Shown: piece after piece, positions 18,871 through 30,674 of the stretch
How positions within the stretch are numbered: the first letter of the stretch is position 1
How the letters are laid out: each line of letters begins with the position of its first letter
From: Pantoea rwandensis
GTDB taxonomy: Bacteria; Pseudomonadota; Gammaproteobacteria; Enterobacterales; Enterobacteriaceae
Assembly: GCF_000759475.1 (NCBI RefSeq)
Contig: NZ_CP009454.1
Coordinates: forward strand, 3,968,001-4,032,000
Length of the DNA: 64,000 bases
Direction of reading: 5' to 3'
Made by a program: the position numbers and the translations under genes
The notes under the pieces: generated by a model
What the model saw: the letters and a program-made list of their open reading frames with translations, nothing else
Databases searched by the model: none
Told to the model about the DNA's origin: nothing

Positions 18871-20025
18871 TTAGTCTGCCTGCTTACGCAGGAAGGCTGG
18901 AATATCAAGATAATCTGGCTCTTTATTGGACGATGCTGGCTGGTCGTTGACCACTTTCGCTGCCGGCTTCTGCTCCTGCGGCAACGGCGCCATGCCGTGC
19001 TGCTGGTAGCGATGATCCATCACTGGCTGCGAAGCCGGTTTGTTGGTCACCAGCGTAATTTCTGGACGTTTGTCCATGCCAATACCGGTCGCAACGACGG
19101 TCACACGCAGTTCGTCGTTCATCTCTGGGTCCAGAGAAGTACCGATTACCACGGTCGCGTTGTCAGAGGCGAAGGCGCGGATAGTGTTACCCACGGTTTC
19201 GAACTCATCCAGACGCAGGTCGAAGCCCGCCGTGATGTTGACCAGCACGCCGCGCGCACCAGACAGATCGATATCTTCCAGCAGTGGGCTGGAGATCGCC
19301 ATTTCGGCTGCTTCTTCGGCACGGTCTTCACCGCACGCCACGCCGGAGCCCATCATAGCGTAACCCATTTCTGACATCACGGTACGCACGTCCGCGAAGT
19401 CAACGTTCATCAAGCCTGGGCGAGTAATCAGCTCGGCGATACCCTGCACCGCACCTTTCAGTACGTCGTTGGCTGCACCAAAGGCATCCAGCAGAGAGAT
19501 ACCGCGACCCAGCACTTTTAACAGCTTATCGTTCGGGATGGTGATCAGTGAATCGACATGCTTAGACAGCTCAGCGATACCCTGTTCAGCAAAAGCCATA
19601 CGCTTTTTGCCTTCGAAGTTGAAGGGCTTGGTCACCACCGCAACGGTCAGGATACCCAAATCTTTTGCTACTTCTGCCACGACTGGCGCTGCACCGGTAC
19701 CGGTACCGCCGCCCATGCCTGCAGCGATAAACACCATGTCTGCCCCTTCCAGTGCAGAACGCAGTGCTTCACGATCTTCCTCAGCTGAGGTACGACCCAC
19801 TTCCGGGTTTGCACCCGCACCGAGACCCTTGGTGATACCGGTCCCGATCTGGATCGTCTGGCCAACCGCTGTCTTACGCAACGCTTGCGCGTCGGTGTTT
19901 ACAGCGAAGAATTCTACACCTTCGATACGCTCGCGTACCATGTGCTCTACGGCGTTGCCACCGCCGCCGCCGACGCCGATGACTTTAATCACCGCGTCAT
20001 TGGTTAATTCCATAGGTTCAAACAT
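18871..20025 (-). CDS. ftsZ: Cell division tubulin homologue FtsZ
   Basis: GTPase that polymerises into the Z-ring. It has 384 residues (383 in E. coli). The tubulin signature GGGTGTG lies near residues 104-110, the T7 loop NVDFADVRTVM near 207, and a variable linker of about 50 residues leads to the conserved C-terminal peptide DYLDIPAFLRKQAD, which binds FtsA, ZipA and ZapD. A clear ribosome binding site, GGAGAG, precedes the ATG. It follows ftsA by 71 bases. In E. coli several promoters inside ftsQ and ftsA feed ftsZ. Confidence 0.98.
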   Translation of the reverse strand: MFEPMELTNDAVIKVIGVGGGGGNAVEHMVRERIEGVEFFAVNTDAQALRKTAVGQTIQIGTGITKGLGAGANPEVGRTSAEEDREALRSALEGADMVFIAAGMGGGTGTGAAPVVAEVAKDLGILTVAVVTKPFNFEGKKRMAFAEQGIAELSKHVDSLITIPNDKLLKVLGRGISLLDAFGAANDVLKGAVQGIAELITRPGLMNVDFADVRTVMSEMGYAMMGSGVACGEDRAEEAAEMAISSPLLEDIDLSGARGVLVNITAGFDLRLDEFETVGNTIRAFASDNATVVIGTSLDPEMNDELRVTVVATGIGMDKRPEITLVTNKPASQPVMDHRYQQHGMAPLPQEQKPAAKVVNDQPASSNKEPDYLDIPAFLRKQAD

Positions 20026-20096
20026 GATTTCTCTCCGTTATGTGCCTGTCGCCTGGAGATCATAAACATTGCCTGCATGATCTCCTTTTTCAAAAA

Positions 20097-21353
20097 TTAA
20101 AACTCTTTCTTCAGCCAGCTATTGATACGTTTAAACCAGTTGCCCACTGAAGCACGTTTTTCCGTTTCTGCATCACCGTTCATGTGTGACTCTTTGCCGT
20201 AATGCAGCAGACCGACTGCAGTTGAGTAATACGGCTCCTGCGCATAATCCGTCAGGCCGGTGATGTTAAGTGGCTGACCAATACGCACCTGCGTATGGAA
20301 CACACGCTGGGCGCAAGCGGCCAAACCTTCAATCTGTGCTGCGCCACCGGTCAGCACGATGCCTGCTGCCAGGTGGTGTTTCACGCCCTGCTGGCGCAGT
20401 TGCTCCTGCAGTTGCAGAATCTCGTCATTCACCAGATTCAGCAATTCGGTGTAACGCGGCTCAATCACTTCTGCCAGCGTTTGGCGTTGCAGACTGCGCG
20501 GTGGACGTCCACCGACGCTCGGCACTTCGACGTTTTCATCTTTGCCAACAATCGAACCCAGCGCACAACCATGGCGTACTTTGATCGCTTCCGCATCGGT
20601 TGGCGGTGTGCCGAAGGCATAGGCGATATCACTGGTCACCACATTCCCTGCATAAGGGATCACTTTGGTGTGACGCAGTGCGCCGCCGGTGTAAACCGCG
20701 ATATCCATTGTACCGCCACCGATGTCAACAACACAGACGCCCAGCTCACGTTCATCTTCAGTCAGAACCGAGAAACTGGATGCCAGTCCGGCAAAAATCA
20801 GTTGGTCAACTTTCAGGCCGCAACGTTCCACGGCTTTAACAATATTTTTCGCCATATCATTGTGGCAGGTGATCAAGTGCACTTTCGCCTGCATACGCAC
20901 GCCGGAAAGTCCCACCGGATTCTTGATGCCTTCCTGATAATCAATGGCATATTCCTGAGGAATAACATGCAGGATACGATGTTCATCGCGTACGCGTACG
21001 GATTTCGCCGTATGTACCACGTTCTCTACATCATCCTGAGTCACTTCCTCTTCCGAAATCGGAACCATCCCGATTTCGTTCTGACAACTGATATGTTTGC
21101 CCGATAAAGCAAGGTAAACCGACGAAATCTGGCAATCAGCCATCAGTTCAGCCTGGTCGATGGCGCGTTGAACGCATTTCACCACCGACTCAAGGTCATT
21201 TACGCCGCCTTTATCCATACCGCGAGACGGGCAACTGCCCACCCCAATAATGTTGACCATACCATCAGGCAGAATTTCCCCAACCAGGGCGGCTACCTTT
21301 GCGGTGCCGATTTCAAGTCCTACTACCAGTTTTCTGTCCGTTGCCTTGATCAT
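20097..21353 (-). CDS. ftsA: Cell division actin homologue FtsA
   Basis: Actin-like ATPase that tethers FtsZ to the membrane. The protein has 418 residues (420 in E. coli). Visible actin-fold motifs are [15 protein letters not shown] near the start, [14 protein letters not shown] (phosphate 2 loop) near residue 210 and [12 protein letters not shown] (adenosine loop) near 335. The C-terminal amphipathic helix [14 protein letters not shown] is the membrane target sequence. The start codon overlaps the ftsQ stop by four bases. Confidence 0.98.
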   Translation of the reverse strand: MIKATDRKLVVGLEIGTAKVAALVGEILPDGMVNIIGVGSCPSRGMDKGGVNDLESVVKCVQRAIDQAELMADCQISSVYLALSGKHISCQNEIGMVPISEEEVTQDDVENVVHTAKSVRVRDEHRILHVIPQEYAIDYQEGIKNPVGLSGVRMQAKVHLITCHNDMAKNIVKAVERCGLKVDQLIFAGLASSFSVLTEDERELGVCVVDIGGGTMDIAVYTGGALRHTKVIPYAGNVVTSDIAYAFGTPPTDAEAIKVRHGCALGSIVGKDENVEVPSVGGRPPRSLQRQTLAEVIEPRYTELLNLVNDEILQLQEQLRQQGVKHHLAAGIVLTGGAAQIEGLAACAQRVFHTQVRIGQPLNITGLTDYAQEPYYSTAVGLLHYGKESHMNGDAETEKRASVGNWFKRINSWLKKEF

Positions 21354-22189
21354 TGTGGTTTAGCCTGTGCCTGGTTTTGTTGCTGATTACTGTCCTGTGG
21401 CTCCAGCGGGGCCGCTGCCCAGCCTACTGCGGCACCGGAGTCGTAGCGCAAATCGACATAGGTAATGCGCTTGTTCTGACTCTGGCCTTGCTGCAGCAGC
21501 TCCGGATAGAGCTCAATAAAACGGTTCAGACGCTTCATGGTGTCGCTGCGTCCCAGTTCGATGCGCACATCGTCGCTGGTCACTAACTGCCACGAGCGCC
21601 GCGCCGTCATCGACGCGACCTTCAGGGTAAACTTGCCGGCTTTGAGCACATCACTCATGGTGTGATAGCCCGCCAACACCTCTGTTTCACTGCCTTCCGG
21701 GCCATATAACATCGGCAATGTTTCTTTACCGATGTGACTGGCCGGGACGCTGAAGGAGACGCCATCGGCGTCTACCATGTGTGAGTCATTCCAGCGAGCC
21801 ACCGGAACGTACTCCACCAGGTTAATCTTCAGCTCATCAGGCCACTGCTTACGCACACTGACCTGTTTGATCCAGGGTAAACGCTCAATCTGTTGCTGGA
21901 TGATGTCCACGTTTTGCGACATAAACGTGCCAGGCGCACCGAGCGACAAAATGGCCTGGCGAATGTCATCATGCGTGGTGTAATGCGTTTCCCCGGTCAC
22001 CACCAGCTTCGACAGCGGTAAACGCGACGCATCATTCATCCACTTCAGCACCATCAGCCCACCGGCGGCCATGATGCCCAACACAATCAGCAGGAATACG
22101 ACGCCAAACAGTCGGGCACCGTTGCTACGCCCGGTGCGCGCACGCTCCTGGGGTTCGCGATTTCGTACACGTATCGCCGCCTGAGACAT
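21350..22189 (-). CDS. ftsQ: Cell division protein FtsQ
   Basis: Bitopic inner-membrane protein of the divisome core, in complex with FtsB and FtsL. It has 279 residues (276 in E. coli). A short cytoplasmic N-terminus with basic residues precedes one membrane segment at about residues 28-49, then a POTRA domain beginning [19 protein letters not shown] and a beta domain. A Gln-rich C-terminal tail is present. It starts one base after the ddlB stop and overlaps ftsA by ATGA. Confidence 0.97.
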   Translation of the reverse strand: MSQAAIRVRNREPQERARTGRSNGARLFGVVFLLIVLGIMAAGGLMVLKWMNDASRLPLSKLVVTGETHYTTHDDIRQAILSLGAPGTFMSQNVDIIQQQIERLPWIKQVSVRKQWPDELKINLVEYVPVARWNDSHMVDADGVSFSVPASHIGKETLPMLYGPEGSETEVLAGYHTMSDVLKAGKFTLKVASMTARRSWQLVTSDDVRIELGRSDTMKRLNRFIELYPELLQQGQSQNKRITYVDLRYDSGAAVGWAAAPLEPQDSNQQQNQAQAKPQ

Positions 22190-22190
22190 A

Positions 22191-23111
22191 TCAGTCAGCC
22201 AGTTCCAGAATACGCGCCACCAGCTGCGGGAAACTGTATCCTGCCTGCTTCGCGGCCATCGGCACCAGACTGTGGCTGGTCATGCCCGGTGAGGTATTCA
22301 CTTCCAGCAACTGGAATTTACCCTCAGCATCCGTCATCACATCGACACGCCCCCAGCCGCTGCATCCCAGTGCACGCCAGGCTGCCCATACTAACGTCTT
22401 CAATTCTGCTTCCTGCTCTGCACTCAAACCGCTTGGGCAGAAGTATTCAGTATCGTCAGAAATGTATTTCGCTTCATAGTCATAGAACTCGCTGGCGGTT
22501 TTTATTCTGATAGAAGGCAGAATTTCATCACCCAGAATGCCAACGGTATATTCCGCACCGCTCAGGAAGGCCTCAATCAAGACATCATTGTCGTGGCGAA
22601 ACGCTTCATCCAACGCAGCAGGCAGTGCTTCTAACGTGTTCACTCGGCTGATGCCGACACTTGAACCTTCACAGCTTGGTTTCACAAACAGCGGCAGGCC
22701 GAGCGCATCGATTGCAGCCTGGGTTTGTGCATCTAAACCCAATTCCCGCTGCTGGCGCGTTAACCAAACAAATTTTCCTGATGGCAGTCCCCGGCCCTGC
22801 CACAGCAATTTGCTACGCAGTTTATCCATGGTGATCGCCGAAGCCATCACGCCGCTGCCGGTATACGGCAACTGGAGGAACTCCAGTACCGCCTGCAGCG
22901 TGCCATCTTCACCGCCACGACCATGCAGGGCGATAAAGGTTTTTTCAAAACCCTGTGCTTTGAGGTCCAGCACAGACACATCACGGGTATCCACGCCGTG
23001 TGCATCAATGCCCATCTCACGCAATCCTGCCAACACGGCACTGCCCGACATTAGCGATACATCACGCTCTGCGGAGGTTCCCCCCATCAGGACGGCGACT
23101 TTCTCAGCCAT
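22191..23111 (-). CDS. ddlB: D-alanine-D-alanine ligase DdlB
   Basis: ATP-grasp ligase making D-Ala-D-Ala for the peptidoglycan stem peptide. With the ATG at 23111 it has 306 residues, identical in length to E. coli DdlB, beginning [20 protein letters not shown]. Conserved segments include [24 protein letters not shown] and the metal and substrate loop [17 protein letters not shown]. Longer upstream frame is inside murC and is not a real extension. It overlaps murC by eight bases. Confidence 0.97.
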   Translation of the reverse strand: MAEKVAVLMGGTSAERDVSLMSGSAVLAGLREMGIDAHGVDTRDVSVLDLKAQGFEKTFIALHGRGGEDGTLQAVLEFLQLPYTGSGVMASAITMDKLRSKLLWQGRGLPSGKFVWLTRQQRELGLDAQTQAAIDALGLPLFVKPSCEGSSVGISRVNTLEALPAALDEAFRHDNDVLIEAFLSGAEYTVGILGDEILPSIRIKTASEFYDYEAKYISDDTEYFCPSGLSAEQEAELKTLVWAAWRALGCSGWGRVDVMTDAEGKFQLLEVNTSPGMTSHSLVPMAAKQAGYSFPQLVARILELAD

Positions 23112-24579
23112 GGCGCACCTCCGTTTTCGCAGCTGGCTGCAACTCAAGCTCAGCCAGTTTGCGGGCGATTTTGCCGATATTGCCGGCGCCCTGCACGATG
23201 ACCAGATCGTCACCTGACAACAACGGGGCCAGCGCTTCCGGCAACGCATCGTGCTCAGAGACCAGAATCGGGTCAACCTTGCCACGATGGCGAATCGCGC
23301 GGCACAGTGAACGGCTATCCGCGCCTGGAATCGGCGCTTCACCGGCCGGATAAACATCCAGCATCAGTAATACATCAACCTGTGACAGCACGTTAGCGAA
23401 GTCATCGAACAGATCACGAGTTCGCGTGTAACGGTGCGGCTGGAACACCATCACCAGTTTCTTATTTGGCCAGCCGGCACGGGCGGCTTTGATGGTGACG
23501 TCGACTTCCGTTGGGTGATGACCGTAATCATCTACCAGCATCGCGCTGCCTGGATTGCCATTGACCGCTGCGGTATCAAATTCGCCCAGCACATCAAAGC
23601 GGCGTCCAGTGCCCTGGAAACTCTCCAGCGCGGCCAAAATCGCGTTATCTTCAATGCCTTCTTCCGTCGCCACTGCAACAGCGGCGGCTGCGTTTAAGGC
23701 ATTGTGACGACCCGGCGCATTCAGGGTCACTTTCAGCACCGGCTTGTCCTGACGAATCAGGGTAAAGTGCCCCTGCGCGCCACGTTGTTCATAGTTTTCG
23801 ATGCGCACATCGGCGTCATCGCTGAAGCCGTACGTGGTGACCTGACGGCCCACGCGTGGGATCAAATCGCGGATCACCACATCATCCACACACATCACAG
23901 CACGTCCATAGAACGGCAGGTTATGCAGGAAGTTAATGAACGTCTGCTTCAGGTTCTCGAAGTCGCCCTGATAGGTGTCCATATGGTCCGCTTCGATATT
24001 GGTGACAATCGCCACCATCGGCTGCAAATGCAGGAACGACGCGTCACTCTCATCCGCTTCCGCAATCAGGTAACGACTGGTGCCCAAACGCGCATGGGTG
24101 CCCGCCGCTTTCACCAGGCCGCCATTCACGAATGTCGGATCCAGTCCACCTTCGGCATAAATACTGGTGACCATCGCTGTGGTGGTGGTTTTGCCGTGCG
24201 TACCGGCAACCGCGATACCATGACGGAAGCGCATCAGCTCAGCCAGCATCTCTGCACGGCGGATCACCGGGATACGCTGCTCGCGGGCCGCGACCAGTTC
24301 CGGATTGTCCTGTGCCACCGCTGTCGACACCACCACCACGCTCGCATCCGTCACGTTTTCCGGGCGATGGTTGAAATAAATGGTCGCACCTAACGAGGCC
24401 AGATGCTGGGTCACCGGATTAGGCGCCAGATCCGAACCGCTGATGTGATAACCTTCGTTCGCCAACACCTCGGCAATACCGCCCATGCCAGCACCACCGA
24501 TGCCGACAAAGTGAATGTGCCGGACGCGACGCATCTCGGGCACAATAGAACGCAGTTTTGCCAATTGTTGTGTATTCAT
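23104..24579 (-). CDS. murC: UDP-N-acetylmuramate-L-alanine ligase MurC
   Basis: Adds L-alanine to UDP-MurNAc, the first Mur ligase step. The ATG at 24579 gives 491 residues, the same as E. coli, beginning [20 protein letters not shown]; an ATG three codons upstream is less likely. The N-terminal UDP-binding loop [14 protein letters not shown], the ATP P-loop [12 protein letters not shown] near 130 and the [10 protein letters not shown] motif near 345 are all visible. It follows murG by 69 bases and its stop overlaps ddlB. Confidence 0.98.
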   Translation of the reverse strand: MNTQQLAKLRSIVPEMRRVRHIHFVGIGGAGMGGIAEVLANEGYHISGSDLAPNPVTQHLASLGATIYFNHRPENVTDASVVVVSTAVAQDNPELVAAREQRIPVIRRAEMLAELMRFRHGIAVAGTHGKTTTTAMVTSIYAEGGLDPTFVNGGLVKAAGTHARLGTSRYLIAEADESDASFLHLQPMVAIVTNIEADHMDTYQGDFENLKQTFINFLHNLPFYGRAVMCVDDVVIRDLIPRVGRQVTTYGFSDDADVRIENYEQRGAQGHFTLIRQDKPVLKVTLNAPGRHNALNAAAAVAVATEEGIEDNAILAALESFQGTGRRFDVLGEFDTAAVNGNPGSAMLVDDYGHHPTEVDVTIKAARAGWPNKKLVMVFQPHRYTRTRDLFDDFANVLSQVDVLLMLDVYPAGEAPIPGADSRSLCRAIRHRGKVDPILVSEHDALPEALAPLLSGDDLVIVQGAGNIGKIARKLAELELQPAAKTEVRHG

Positions 24580-24648
24580 CTGTCTCAATTACCTGTTGAT
24601 CTCATGTGTACCTGCATTCAGGTACAGCCGGTCAAACCGACCTATTGA

Positions 24649-25707
24649 TTACTTCGCGACGCGTGCCACTTCCTGTGCAACCCGATCGGTTGCATCAGGA
24701 ATCGCAACCTGGCGCGCTTTCTCAGCCATCGCCAGCAGCGTTGTGCGATCCCAGTGGCGCAACGTGTCCGCTACTGCAGTCGCGGTAAATTGCGGCTGCT
24801 CGAAAATTTTGGCTGCGCCCGCTTGCTCCAGCGGCAACGCATTCCAGTACTGCTGGCGGTCTTTATGCTGAAACGGCACAAAGATCGCCGGTAAACCTGC
24901 GGCGGCGACTTCGCTCACCGTTAAGGCGCCCGAGCGACACACCACCACATCCGCCCAGGCATAGGCCTCCGCCATATCATCGATAAACTCGGTGACCTTG
25001 TGCTGTGGCTGTCCGGCATCGCGATAAGCCTGCTGCACCATCTCCAGCGCACCTTTGCCGCTTTGATGCCAAATCGTGATGGCATCACCCAGTTCCGCGG
25101 CCACCTGCGGCACCGTTTGATTCAATATGCGTGCGCCCTGGCTTCCGCCAACTACCAGCACACGAATCGCACCGCTGCGTCCACTCAGGCGTTCAGCTGG
25201 CAGCGGCAGGGCCAACACATCGGTACGCACGGGATTGCCAACCACATCGGCTTTCGGGAATGCACCCGGAAACGCCTGCATCACTTTGGTGGCAATTTTC
25301 GCCAGCCATTTGTTGGTCAGCCCGGCAATGCCGTTCTGCTCATGCAGCACCACCGGGATACCGCAACTCCAGGCGGCTAATCCACCCGGGCCGGAAACAT
25401 ATCCGCCCATACCGAGTACCACGTCCGGCTGCCAACGCTTCATAATGCGACGCGCCTGGCGCCATGCATTGAAAATACGTACGGGTGCCAGTAACTGTGC
25501 TTTGACACCTTTGCCGCGCAAACCACTGATGCGGATAAAATCGATCTCAATGCCATGCTTCGGCACCAAATCCGCTTCCATTCGGTCAGCGGTTCCGAGC
25601 CAGCGCACCTGCCAGCCCTGTTCGATCAGATGGTGTGCCACCGCCAGACCAGGGAACACGTGCCCACCGGTTCCACCGGCCATCACCATCAGCCGCTTAC
25701 TACTCAT
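24649..25707 (-). CDS. murG: UDP-GlcNAc:undecaprenyl-pyrophosphoryl-MurNAc-pentapeptide transferase MurG
   Basis: Peripheral GT-B glycosyltransferase that turns lipid I into lipid II at the cytoplasmic face. The protein has 352 residues (355 in E. coli). The glycine-rich N-terminal loop [17 protein letters not shown], the second loop [13 protein letters not shown] and the donor-binding region [19 protein letters not shown] are present. Start overlaps the ftsW stop by four bases. Confidence 0.98.
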   Translation of the reverse strand: MSSKRLMVMAGGTGGHVFPGLAVAHHLIEQGWQVRWLGTADRMEADLVPKHGIEIDFIRISGLRGKGVKAQLLAPVRIFNAWRQARRIMKRWQPDVVLGMGGYVSGPGGLAAWSCGIPVVLHEQNGIAGLTNKWLAKIATKVMQAFPGAFPKADVVGNPVRTDVLALPLPAERLSGRSGAIRVLVVGGSQGARILNQTVPQVAAELGDAITIWHQSGKGALEMVQQAYRDAGQPQHKVTEFIDDMAEAYAWADVVVCRSGALTVSEVAAAGLPAIFVPFQHKDRQQYWNALPLEQAGAAKIFEQPQFTATAVADTLRHWDRTTLLAMAEKARQVAIPDATDRVAQEVARVAK

Positions 25708-26918
25708 CGAGCACCTCGGGTAAACGCCTGCGCTTTTGCCAGACGCGTTTCATAATCAATGCGCAATAAAAACACGATGGCGGTCGACATGATGATCAGA
25801 CTTGAGCCACCGTAACTGATCAGCGGCAGTGTCAGACCTTTGGTCGGCAGCATGCCTGCGGCCGCACCGACGTTAACCAGCGCCTGGAAGCTAAACCACA
25901 CGCCAATTGAGCAAGCGAGGAAGCCAGAAAAGCGCTGATCGATCTCCAGAGCACGGCGACCAATCGACATCGCGCGAAAAGCCACGAAGAATACCATTAA
26001 CAGCGCCAAAACCACACCGACATAACCCAACTCTTCACCAATGATGGAGAAGATAAAGTCGGTATGCGCCTCGGGCAGATACTCAAGTTTTTGCACCGAG
26101 TTACCGAGACCCTGGCCCCAGAATTCGCCACGGCCAAAAGCCATCAGAGACTGAGTCAGCTGGTAGCCGCTGCCAAAGGGATCTTCCCATGGGTTCCAGA
26201 AAGAGGTCACACGGCGCATACGATAGGGTTCAGCGATGATCAGCAGCACCACGGCAAAAATACCGGAGCCGATGATCGCCAGGAACTGCCACATTTTGGC
26301 GCCCGCGAGGAACAACATCGCCAGCGTTGTGACGAACAGCACTACCACCGTACCAAGGTCCGGTTGCGCCAGTAGCAGAACGGCCAGCACCACCATCACA
26401 CCCATCGGCTTACAGAAGCCCCAGAAGTTGTTACGCACTTCTTCTACTTTGCGCACCAGATAGCTGGCGAGATAGCAAAACAGGGACAGCTTGGATAATT
26501 CAGCCGGCTGAATACGCAATGGGCCCAAGGCAATCCAACGCGATGCACCGTTAACCGAGCTGCCCACCACCAAGACAATCAGCAGCATTGCCACAGACGC
26601 CATCAGCATCACGTTGCTGTAGCGCTGCCAGAAATCCATTGGCACGCGCAATGTCACCAGCGCCATACCTACCGCCAGGGCAATATAAAAAGCGTCGCGT
26701 TTAGCGAAGTAGAACGGGTCTTCGTTAAGACGCTGGCCGACCGGCATCGACGCTGAAGTCACCATCACAAAGCCGATAATCGCCAAACCAAAGGTCAGCC
26801 ACAGCAGCGTGCGGTCATACAGCACCACTGGCGCATCATCATTTTCACGGCCACCCATCACCCAATCGCGTAAACGCACGGAGAGGAAGCTGGCAATACT
26901 GGCACCCGGAATGCGCAT
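25704..26918 (-). CDS. ftsW: Division-specific peptidoglycan polymerase FtsW
   Basis: SEDS-family glycosyltransferase that polymerises lipid II at the septum with its partner FtsI. It has 404 residues (414 in E. coli) and about ten membrane segments. Family signatures are visible: the [21 protein letters not shown] block near residue 355 and PAELSKL near 150. Directly between murD and murG, with a one-base overlap at its start. Confidence 0.97.
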   Translation of the reverse strand: MRIPGASIASFLSVRLRDWVMGGRENDDAPVVLYDRTLLWLTFGLAIIGFVMVTSASMPVGQRLNEDPFYFAKRDAFYIALAVGMALVTLRVPMDFWQRYSNVMLMASVAMLLIVLVVGSSVNGASRWIALGPLRIQPAELSKLSLFCYLASYLVRKVEEVRNNFWGFCKPMGVMVVLAVLLLAQPDLGTVVVLFVTTLAMLFLAGAKMWQFLAIIGSGIFAVVLLIIAEPYRMRRVTSFWNPWEDPFGSGYQLTQSLMAFGRGEFWGQGLGNSVQKLEYLPEAHTDFIFSIIGEELGYVGVVLALLMVFFVAFRAMSIGRRALEIDQRFSGFLACSIGVWFSFQALVNVGAAAGMLPTKGLTLPLISYGGSSLIIMSTAIVFLLRIDYETRLAKAQAFTRGAR

Positions 26919-28234
26919 CAGCTCAGCTCCTTCGCCAGTTGCGCGAAAATATCACCGCGCTGTTCAAAATTACGGAACTGATCGAGGCTGGCGCAGGCCG
27001 GTGACAGCAGCACCATGTCGCCCGCCTTCGCCTGAGGGGCAATCTGCTCCATGGCTTGCTGCATCGTTTCTGTGCGCGTAGCGATCTCAGGGCGCAATGC
27101 AGCCAGCGCATCGCCGTCGCGGCCAAAGCAATAGAGACGTACGTTGTCGCCCTGCAAAAAGCGCGTCAGCGAACTGAAATCAGCAGATTTGCCATCGCCG
27201 CCCATCAGCAGCCATAAGGTGCCTTTCACCTGCAAACCATTGAGTGCCGCTTCAGTGCTGCCGACGTTGGTGGCTTTGGAGTCATTGATCCAGCGCACAC
27301 CGTTCGCTTCATGCACCAGCTGAAAACGGTGCGCCAGGCCAGTGAAAGTGGTTAACGCTTTCAGACTGGAAGCGCGCGGGATATTCACCGCATCTGCCAG
27401 CGCCAGCGCCGCCAGTGCGTTGGTGTAGTTGTGCTGGCCCACCAGAGTCATTTCATCAGTATTGAGCACCCTTTCGCCCTGCGCCCGCAACCAGGTGCTG
27501 CCTTGCTGCTGGGTCAGGTGATAATCACCCAGATTAATGCCAAAACTGACACATCGTGCATCAACACCACGCACGGGCATGGTCATACCATCATCGGCAT
27601 TGACCACACAGACGCGGGCGTTTTCATAAATGCGCAATTTCGCCGCACGATACTGCTGCATGCCCAACGGATAGCGATCCATATGATCTTCCGTCACGTT
27701 GAGAATGGTGGCAGCCGCTGCTTGCAGACTGTAGGTGGTTTCAAGTTGGAAGCTGGAAAGTTCCAGCACATACAACTGTGCCGGAGATTTCAGCAGGGTT
27801 AGCGCCGGTAAGCCGATGTTGCCACCCACGCCAACCTGCCAACCTGCTGCACGGGCCATTTCACCCACCAGCGTGGTGACAGTGCTTTTACCGTTCGAGC
27901 CGGTGATCGCGACAATCGGAGCCTGAGCTTCACGGCAGAACAGTTCGATATCACCGACGATTTCGATACCGGCATCCGCAGCTTCACTTAATGCAGGGTG
28001 CGCCAGCGCGATGCCTGGACTGGCAACGATCAAATCAGACGCCAGCAACCAGTCGCTGTTGATACCGCCCACATAGCGTTCAACCGCCTCAGGCAACTTG
28101 TCGAGGCCAGGCGGAGACACACGGGTATCCATCACGCGAGGCGTCACGCCCTGCGCGAGGAAGAAATCAACACAGGACAGGCCAGTGATGCCGAGTCCAA
28201 TGATGACGACTTTTCTGCCCCGATAGTCAGCCAT
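26918..28234 (-). CDS. murD: UDP-N-acetylmuramoyl-L-alanine-D-glutamate ligase MurD
   Basis: Adds D-glutamate to UDP-MurNAc-L-Ala. The protein has 438 residues, the same as E. coli. The N-terminal Rossmann motif [17 protein letters not shown], the P-loop [13 protein letters not shown] near 112, and [17 protein letters not shown] near 315 match the family. It starts two bases after the mraY stop and ends at the first base of ftsW. Confidence 0.98.
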   Translation of the reverse strand: MADYRGRKVVIIGLGITGLSCVDFFLAQGVTPRVMDTRVSPPGLDKLPEAVERYVGGINSDWLLASDLIVASPGIALAHPALSEAADAGIEIVGDIELFCREAQAPIVAITGSNGKSTVTTLVGEMARAAGWQVGVGGNIGLPALTLLKSPAQLYVLELSSFQLETTYSLQAAAATILNVTEDHMDRYPLGMQQYRAAKLRIYENARVCVVNADDGMTMPVRGVDARCVSFGINLGDYHLTQQQGSTWLRAQGERVLNTDEMTLVGQHNYTNALAALALADAVNIPRASSLKALTTFTGLAHRFQLVHEANGVRWINDSKATNVGSTEAALNGLQVKGTLWLLMGGDGKSADFSSLTRFLQGDNVRLYCFGRDGDALAALRPEIATRTETMQQAMEQIAPQAKAGDMVLLSPACASLDQFRNFEQRGDIFAQLAKELS

Positions 28235-28236
28235 GA

Positions 28237-29319
28237 TTAACGTACCTTCAGCGTTGCCAGGCCAATCAGCACCAGCATCAGTGAAATAATCCAGAAGCGC
28301 ACAATGACGCGCGGCTCCGGCCAGCCCTTCAATTCATAGTGGTGGTGAATCGGCGCCATGCGGAAAATGCGTTGGCCGCGCAGCTTGAACGATCCCACCT
28401 GCAGGATCACCGACAGCGTTTCAACCACAAACACGCCGCCCATGATCACCAGCAAAAATTCCTGGCGCAGCAGCACGGCGATGGTACCTAACGCGCCACC
28501 CAGTGCCAGTGAACCCACATCGCCCATAAAGACCTGAGCCGGGTAGGTGTTGAACCACAGGAAGCCAAGACCTGCACCGACAATCGCGGTACAGACAATC
28601 ACTAATTCACCGGCATGGCGCAGATAGGGAATATGCAGATACTCAGCAAACTTCACGTTACCGGTCGCCCATGCCACCAGCGCAAAACCTGCTGCCACGA
28701 ACACGGTTGGCATAATCGCCAGGCCATCCAGACCATCAGTCAGGTTGACCGCATTACCGGTGCCGACAATCACAAAGTAAGCCAGCAGCACATAGAACAA
28801 TCCAAGCTGCGGCATGATGTCTTTAAAGAACGGCACCACCAACTGTGTGGCCGGTGTACCTTTACCCGCAGCGTAAAGCGCAAAAGCCACGCCAAGGGAA
28901 ATCACCGACATCCAGAAGTATTTCCAGCGGGCAATCAGGCCTTTGGTGTCTTTGCGCACCACTTTGCGATAGTCATCCACAAAACCGATGATGCCGAAAC
29001 CAATCAGCACCGCCAGCACGCACCACACATAAGGGTTGGATGGATACGCCCACATCAACACCGATACGGTGATGGAAGTGAGGATCATGATGCCGCCCAT
29101 GGTTGGCGTACCGCGCTTACTAAAGTGCGATTCAGGACCGTCGTTACGCACCACCTGGCCTATCTGCAGCTTCTGCAGCCAGGCGATCAGGCGCGGGCCC
29201 ATCCAGAGTGACAGGAACAGGGCGGTCAGCAGGCTGACAATGGCGCGAAACGTCAAATACGAGAAGACGTTAAAGCCGGAATAAAGTGCGACCAAATGTT
29301 CGGCCAGCCAGACTAGCAT
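28237..29319 (-). CDS. mraY: Phospho-MurNAc-pentapeptide transferase MraY
   Basis: Integral membrane enzyme that moves phospho-MurNAc-pentapeptide to undecaprenyl phosphate, forming lipid I. It has 360 residues as in E. coli and ten expected membrane segments. Active-site motifs visible are FVDDYRK near 115, [14 protein letters not shown] near 186 and the cytoplasmic histidine loop [12 protein letters not shown] near 322. The start overlaps the murF end by seven bases. Confidence 0.98.
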   Translation of the reverse strand: MLVWLAEHLVALYSGFNVFSYLTFRAIVSLLTALFLSLWMGPRLIAWLQKLQIGQVVRNDGPESHFSKRGTPTMGGIMILTSITVSVLMWAYPSNPYVWCVLAVLIGFGIIGFVDDYRKVVRKDTKGLIARWKYFWMSVISLGVAFALYAAGKGTPATQLVVPFFKDIMPQLGLFYVLLAYFVIVGTGNAVNLTDGLDGLAIMPTVFVAAGFALVAWATGNVKFAEYLHIPYLRHAGELVIVCTAIVGAGLGFLWFNTYPAQVFMGDVGSLALGGALGTIAVLLRQEFLLVIMGGVFVVETLSVILQVGSFKLRGQRIFRMAPIHHHYELKGWPEPRVIVRFWIISLMLVLIGLATLKVR

Positions 29320-30674
29320 GTTCCTTTCTCCTGTAAGCTCTCGACGACCTGCTCCATGGCGGCGCTACGTGAGCCTTTAACCAAAATAGTGATGTCCTGA
29401 TGTTGGGACAGCAATGCGCGTAAACGTTCAGTCAGCTCGGCTTTGGTGGCAAAATGCTCGCCTTTGCCGCTACTTTCACCGATCAACCGACTCAAAGTGC
29501 CGGTACTCAGAACACAATCAATACCTGCTGCCCTGGCGGCTTCACCCACCTGCTGATGGCAAGCTTCCGCTTCATCGCCCAGTTCGGCCATATCACCGAC
29601 GACCATCACGCGGAACCCCGGCATATCGCCCATTACCTGTGCGGCCGCCGTCATCGAGCCGACGTTGGCGTTGTAGCTGTCATCCAGCAGCAGTTGGTTA
29701 TCTGCCAGGCGTATCGGGAACAGACGGCCCGCTACGGGCTGCAGTGTTTTCAAACCGGTTTGGATCGCGCTTAGCGGGGCATCAACAGACAGTGCCAGCG
29801 CAGCAGCAGCAAGTGCATTCGCGATGTTGTGGCGGCCTGGCAGCGGCAGCGCAACATCGATATCCCCGCGCGGCGTATGCAAAGTAAACAGCGTGGCATC
29901 AGCGCGCAGCACGATTTCACTGGCACGGAATTCTGCATCCGCCATCGGCTGGGGTGAGAAGCGCCACAGCGTTTTATCGACAAACTGCGACTGCCAGTTA
30001 GCGAGGTCGTTGCTGTCCGCATTGACGATGGCAGTGCCGTGTACCGGTAGCCCGCCAAAGATTTCACCTTTGGCTTTCGCCACACCGGCCAGTGAACCAA
30101 AGCCTTCCAGATGCGCTGCAGCCAGGTTATTTACCAACGCCGTTTCGGGACGCACTAAATCGGTGGTGTACGCGATTTCGCCCTGATGATTGGCACCGAG
30201 CTCAATCACCGCGAACTCGTGTTCTGGGGTCAGACGCAGCAACGTCATCGGCACGCCGAAGTCGTTGTTCAGGTTGCCTGCGGTATACAGGGTTTCACCA
30301 CACTGACGCAAAATGGCAGCGGTCATCTCTTTGACGGAGGTTTTACCGGATGAACCGGTCAGGGCTACTACACGCGCCTTCGATTGCTGGCGCACCCAGG
30401 CGCCGAGCTGACCAAAGGCGATGCGCGTATCAGCGACCACCACTTGCGGCACATCTAAAGGCAAGTGCTTACTCACCAGCAGCGCTTTGGCACCCTTGGC
30501 AATAGCATCCTGAGCAAAGTCATGCGCATCAAAACGCTCACCGACCAGTGCGACAAACAAGCTGCCATCAGCAACTTTGCGCGTGTCGCTGGTCACATCA
30601 TTCAGCGTCAAATCAGCACCGTGCAGTTGACCGCCGCTGATTTCAGCCAGTGTTTTCAAAGAAACCGGAATCAT
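29313..30674 (-). CDS. murF: UDP-MurNAc-tripeptide:D-Ala-D-Ala ligase MurF
   Basis: Adds the D-Ala-D-Ala dipeptide made by Ddl to complete the UDP-MurNAc-pentapeptide. The protein has 453 residues (452 in E. coli). The P-loop [12 protein letters not shown] near 105 and the sequence [14 protein letters not shown] near 332 identify the family. The start overlaps murE by four bases. Confidence 0.97.
   Translation of the reverse strand: MIPVSLKTLAEISGGQLHGADLTLNDVTSDTRKVADGSLFVALVGERFDAHDFAQDAIAKGAKALLVSKHLPLDVPQVVVADTRIAFGQLGAWVRQQSKARVVALTGSSGKTSVKEMTAAILRQCGETLYTAGNLNNDFGVPMTLLRLTPEHEFAVIELGANHQGEIAYTTDLVRPETALVNNLAAAHLEGFGSLAGVAKAKGEIFGGLPVHGTAIVNADSNDLANWQSQFVDKTLWRFSPQPMADAEFRASEIVLRADATLFTLHTPRGDIDVALPLPGRHNIANALAAAALALSVDAPLSAIQTGLKTLQPVAGRLFPIRLADNQLLLDDSYNANVGSMTAAAQVMGDMPGFRVMVVGDMAELGDEAEACHQQVGEAARAAGIDCVLSTGTLSRLIGESSGKGEHFATKAELTERLRALLSQHQDITILVKGSRSAAMEQVVESLQEKGTC

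Noticed and set aside
20295..21107. 270-codon open frame opposite ftsA
   Set aside because: It lies wholly antisense to a highly conserved gene and is rich in His, Gln and Arg, as expected for a reverse-frame shadow.
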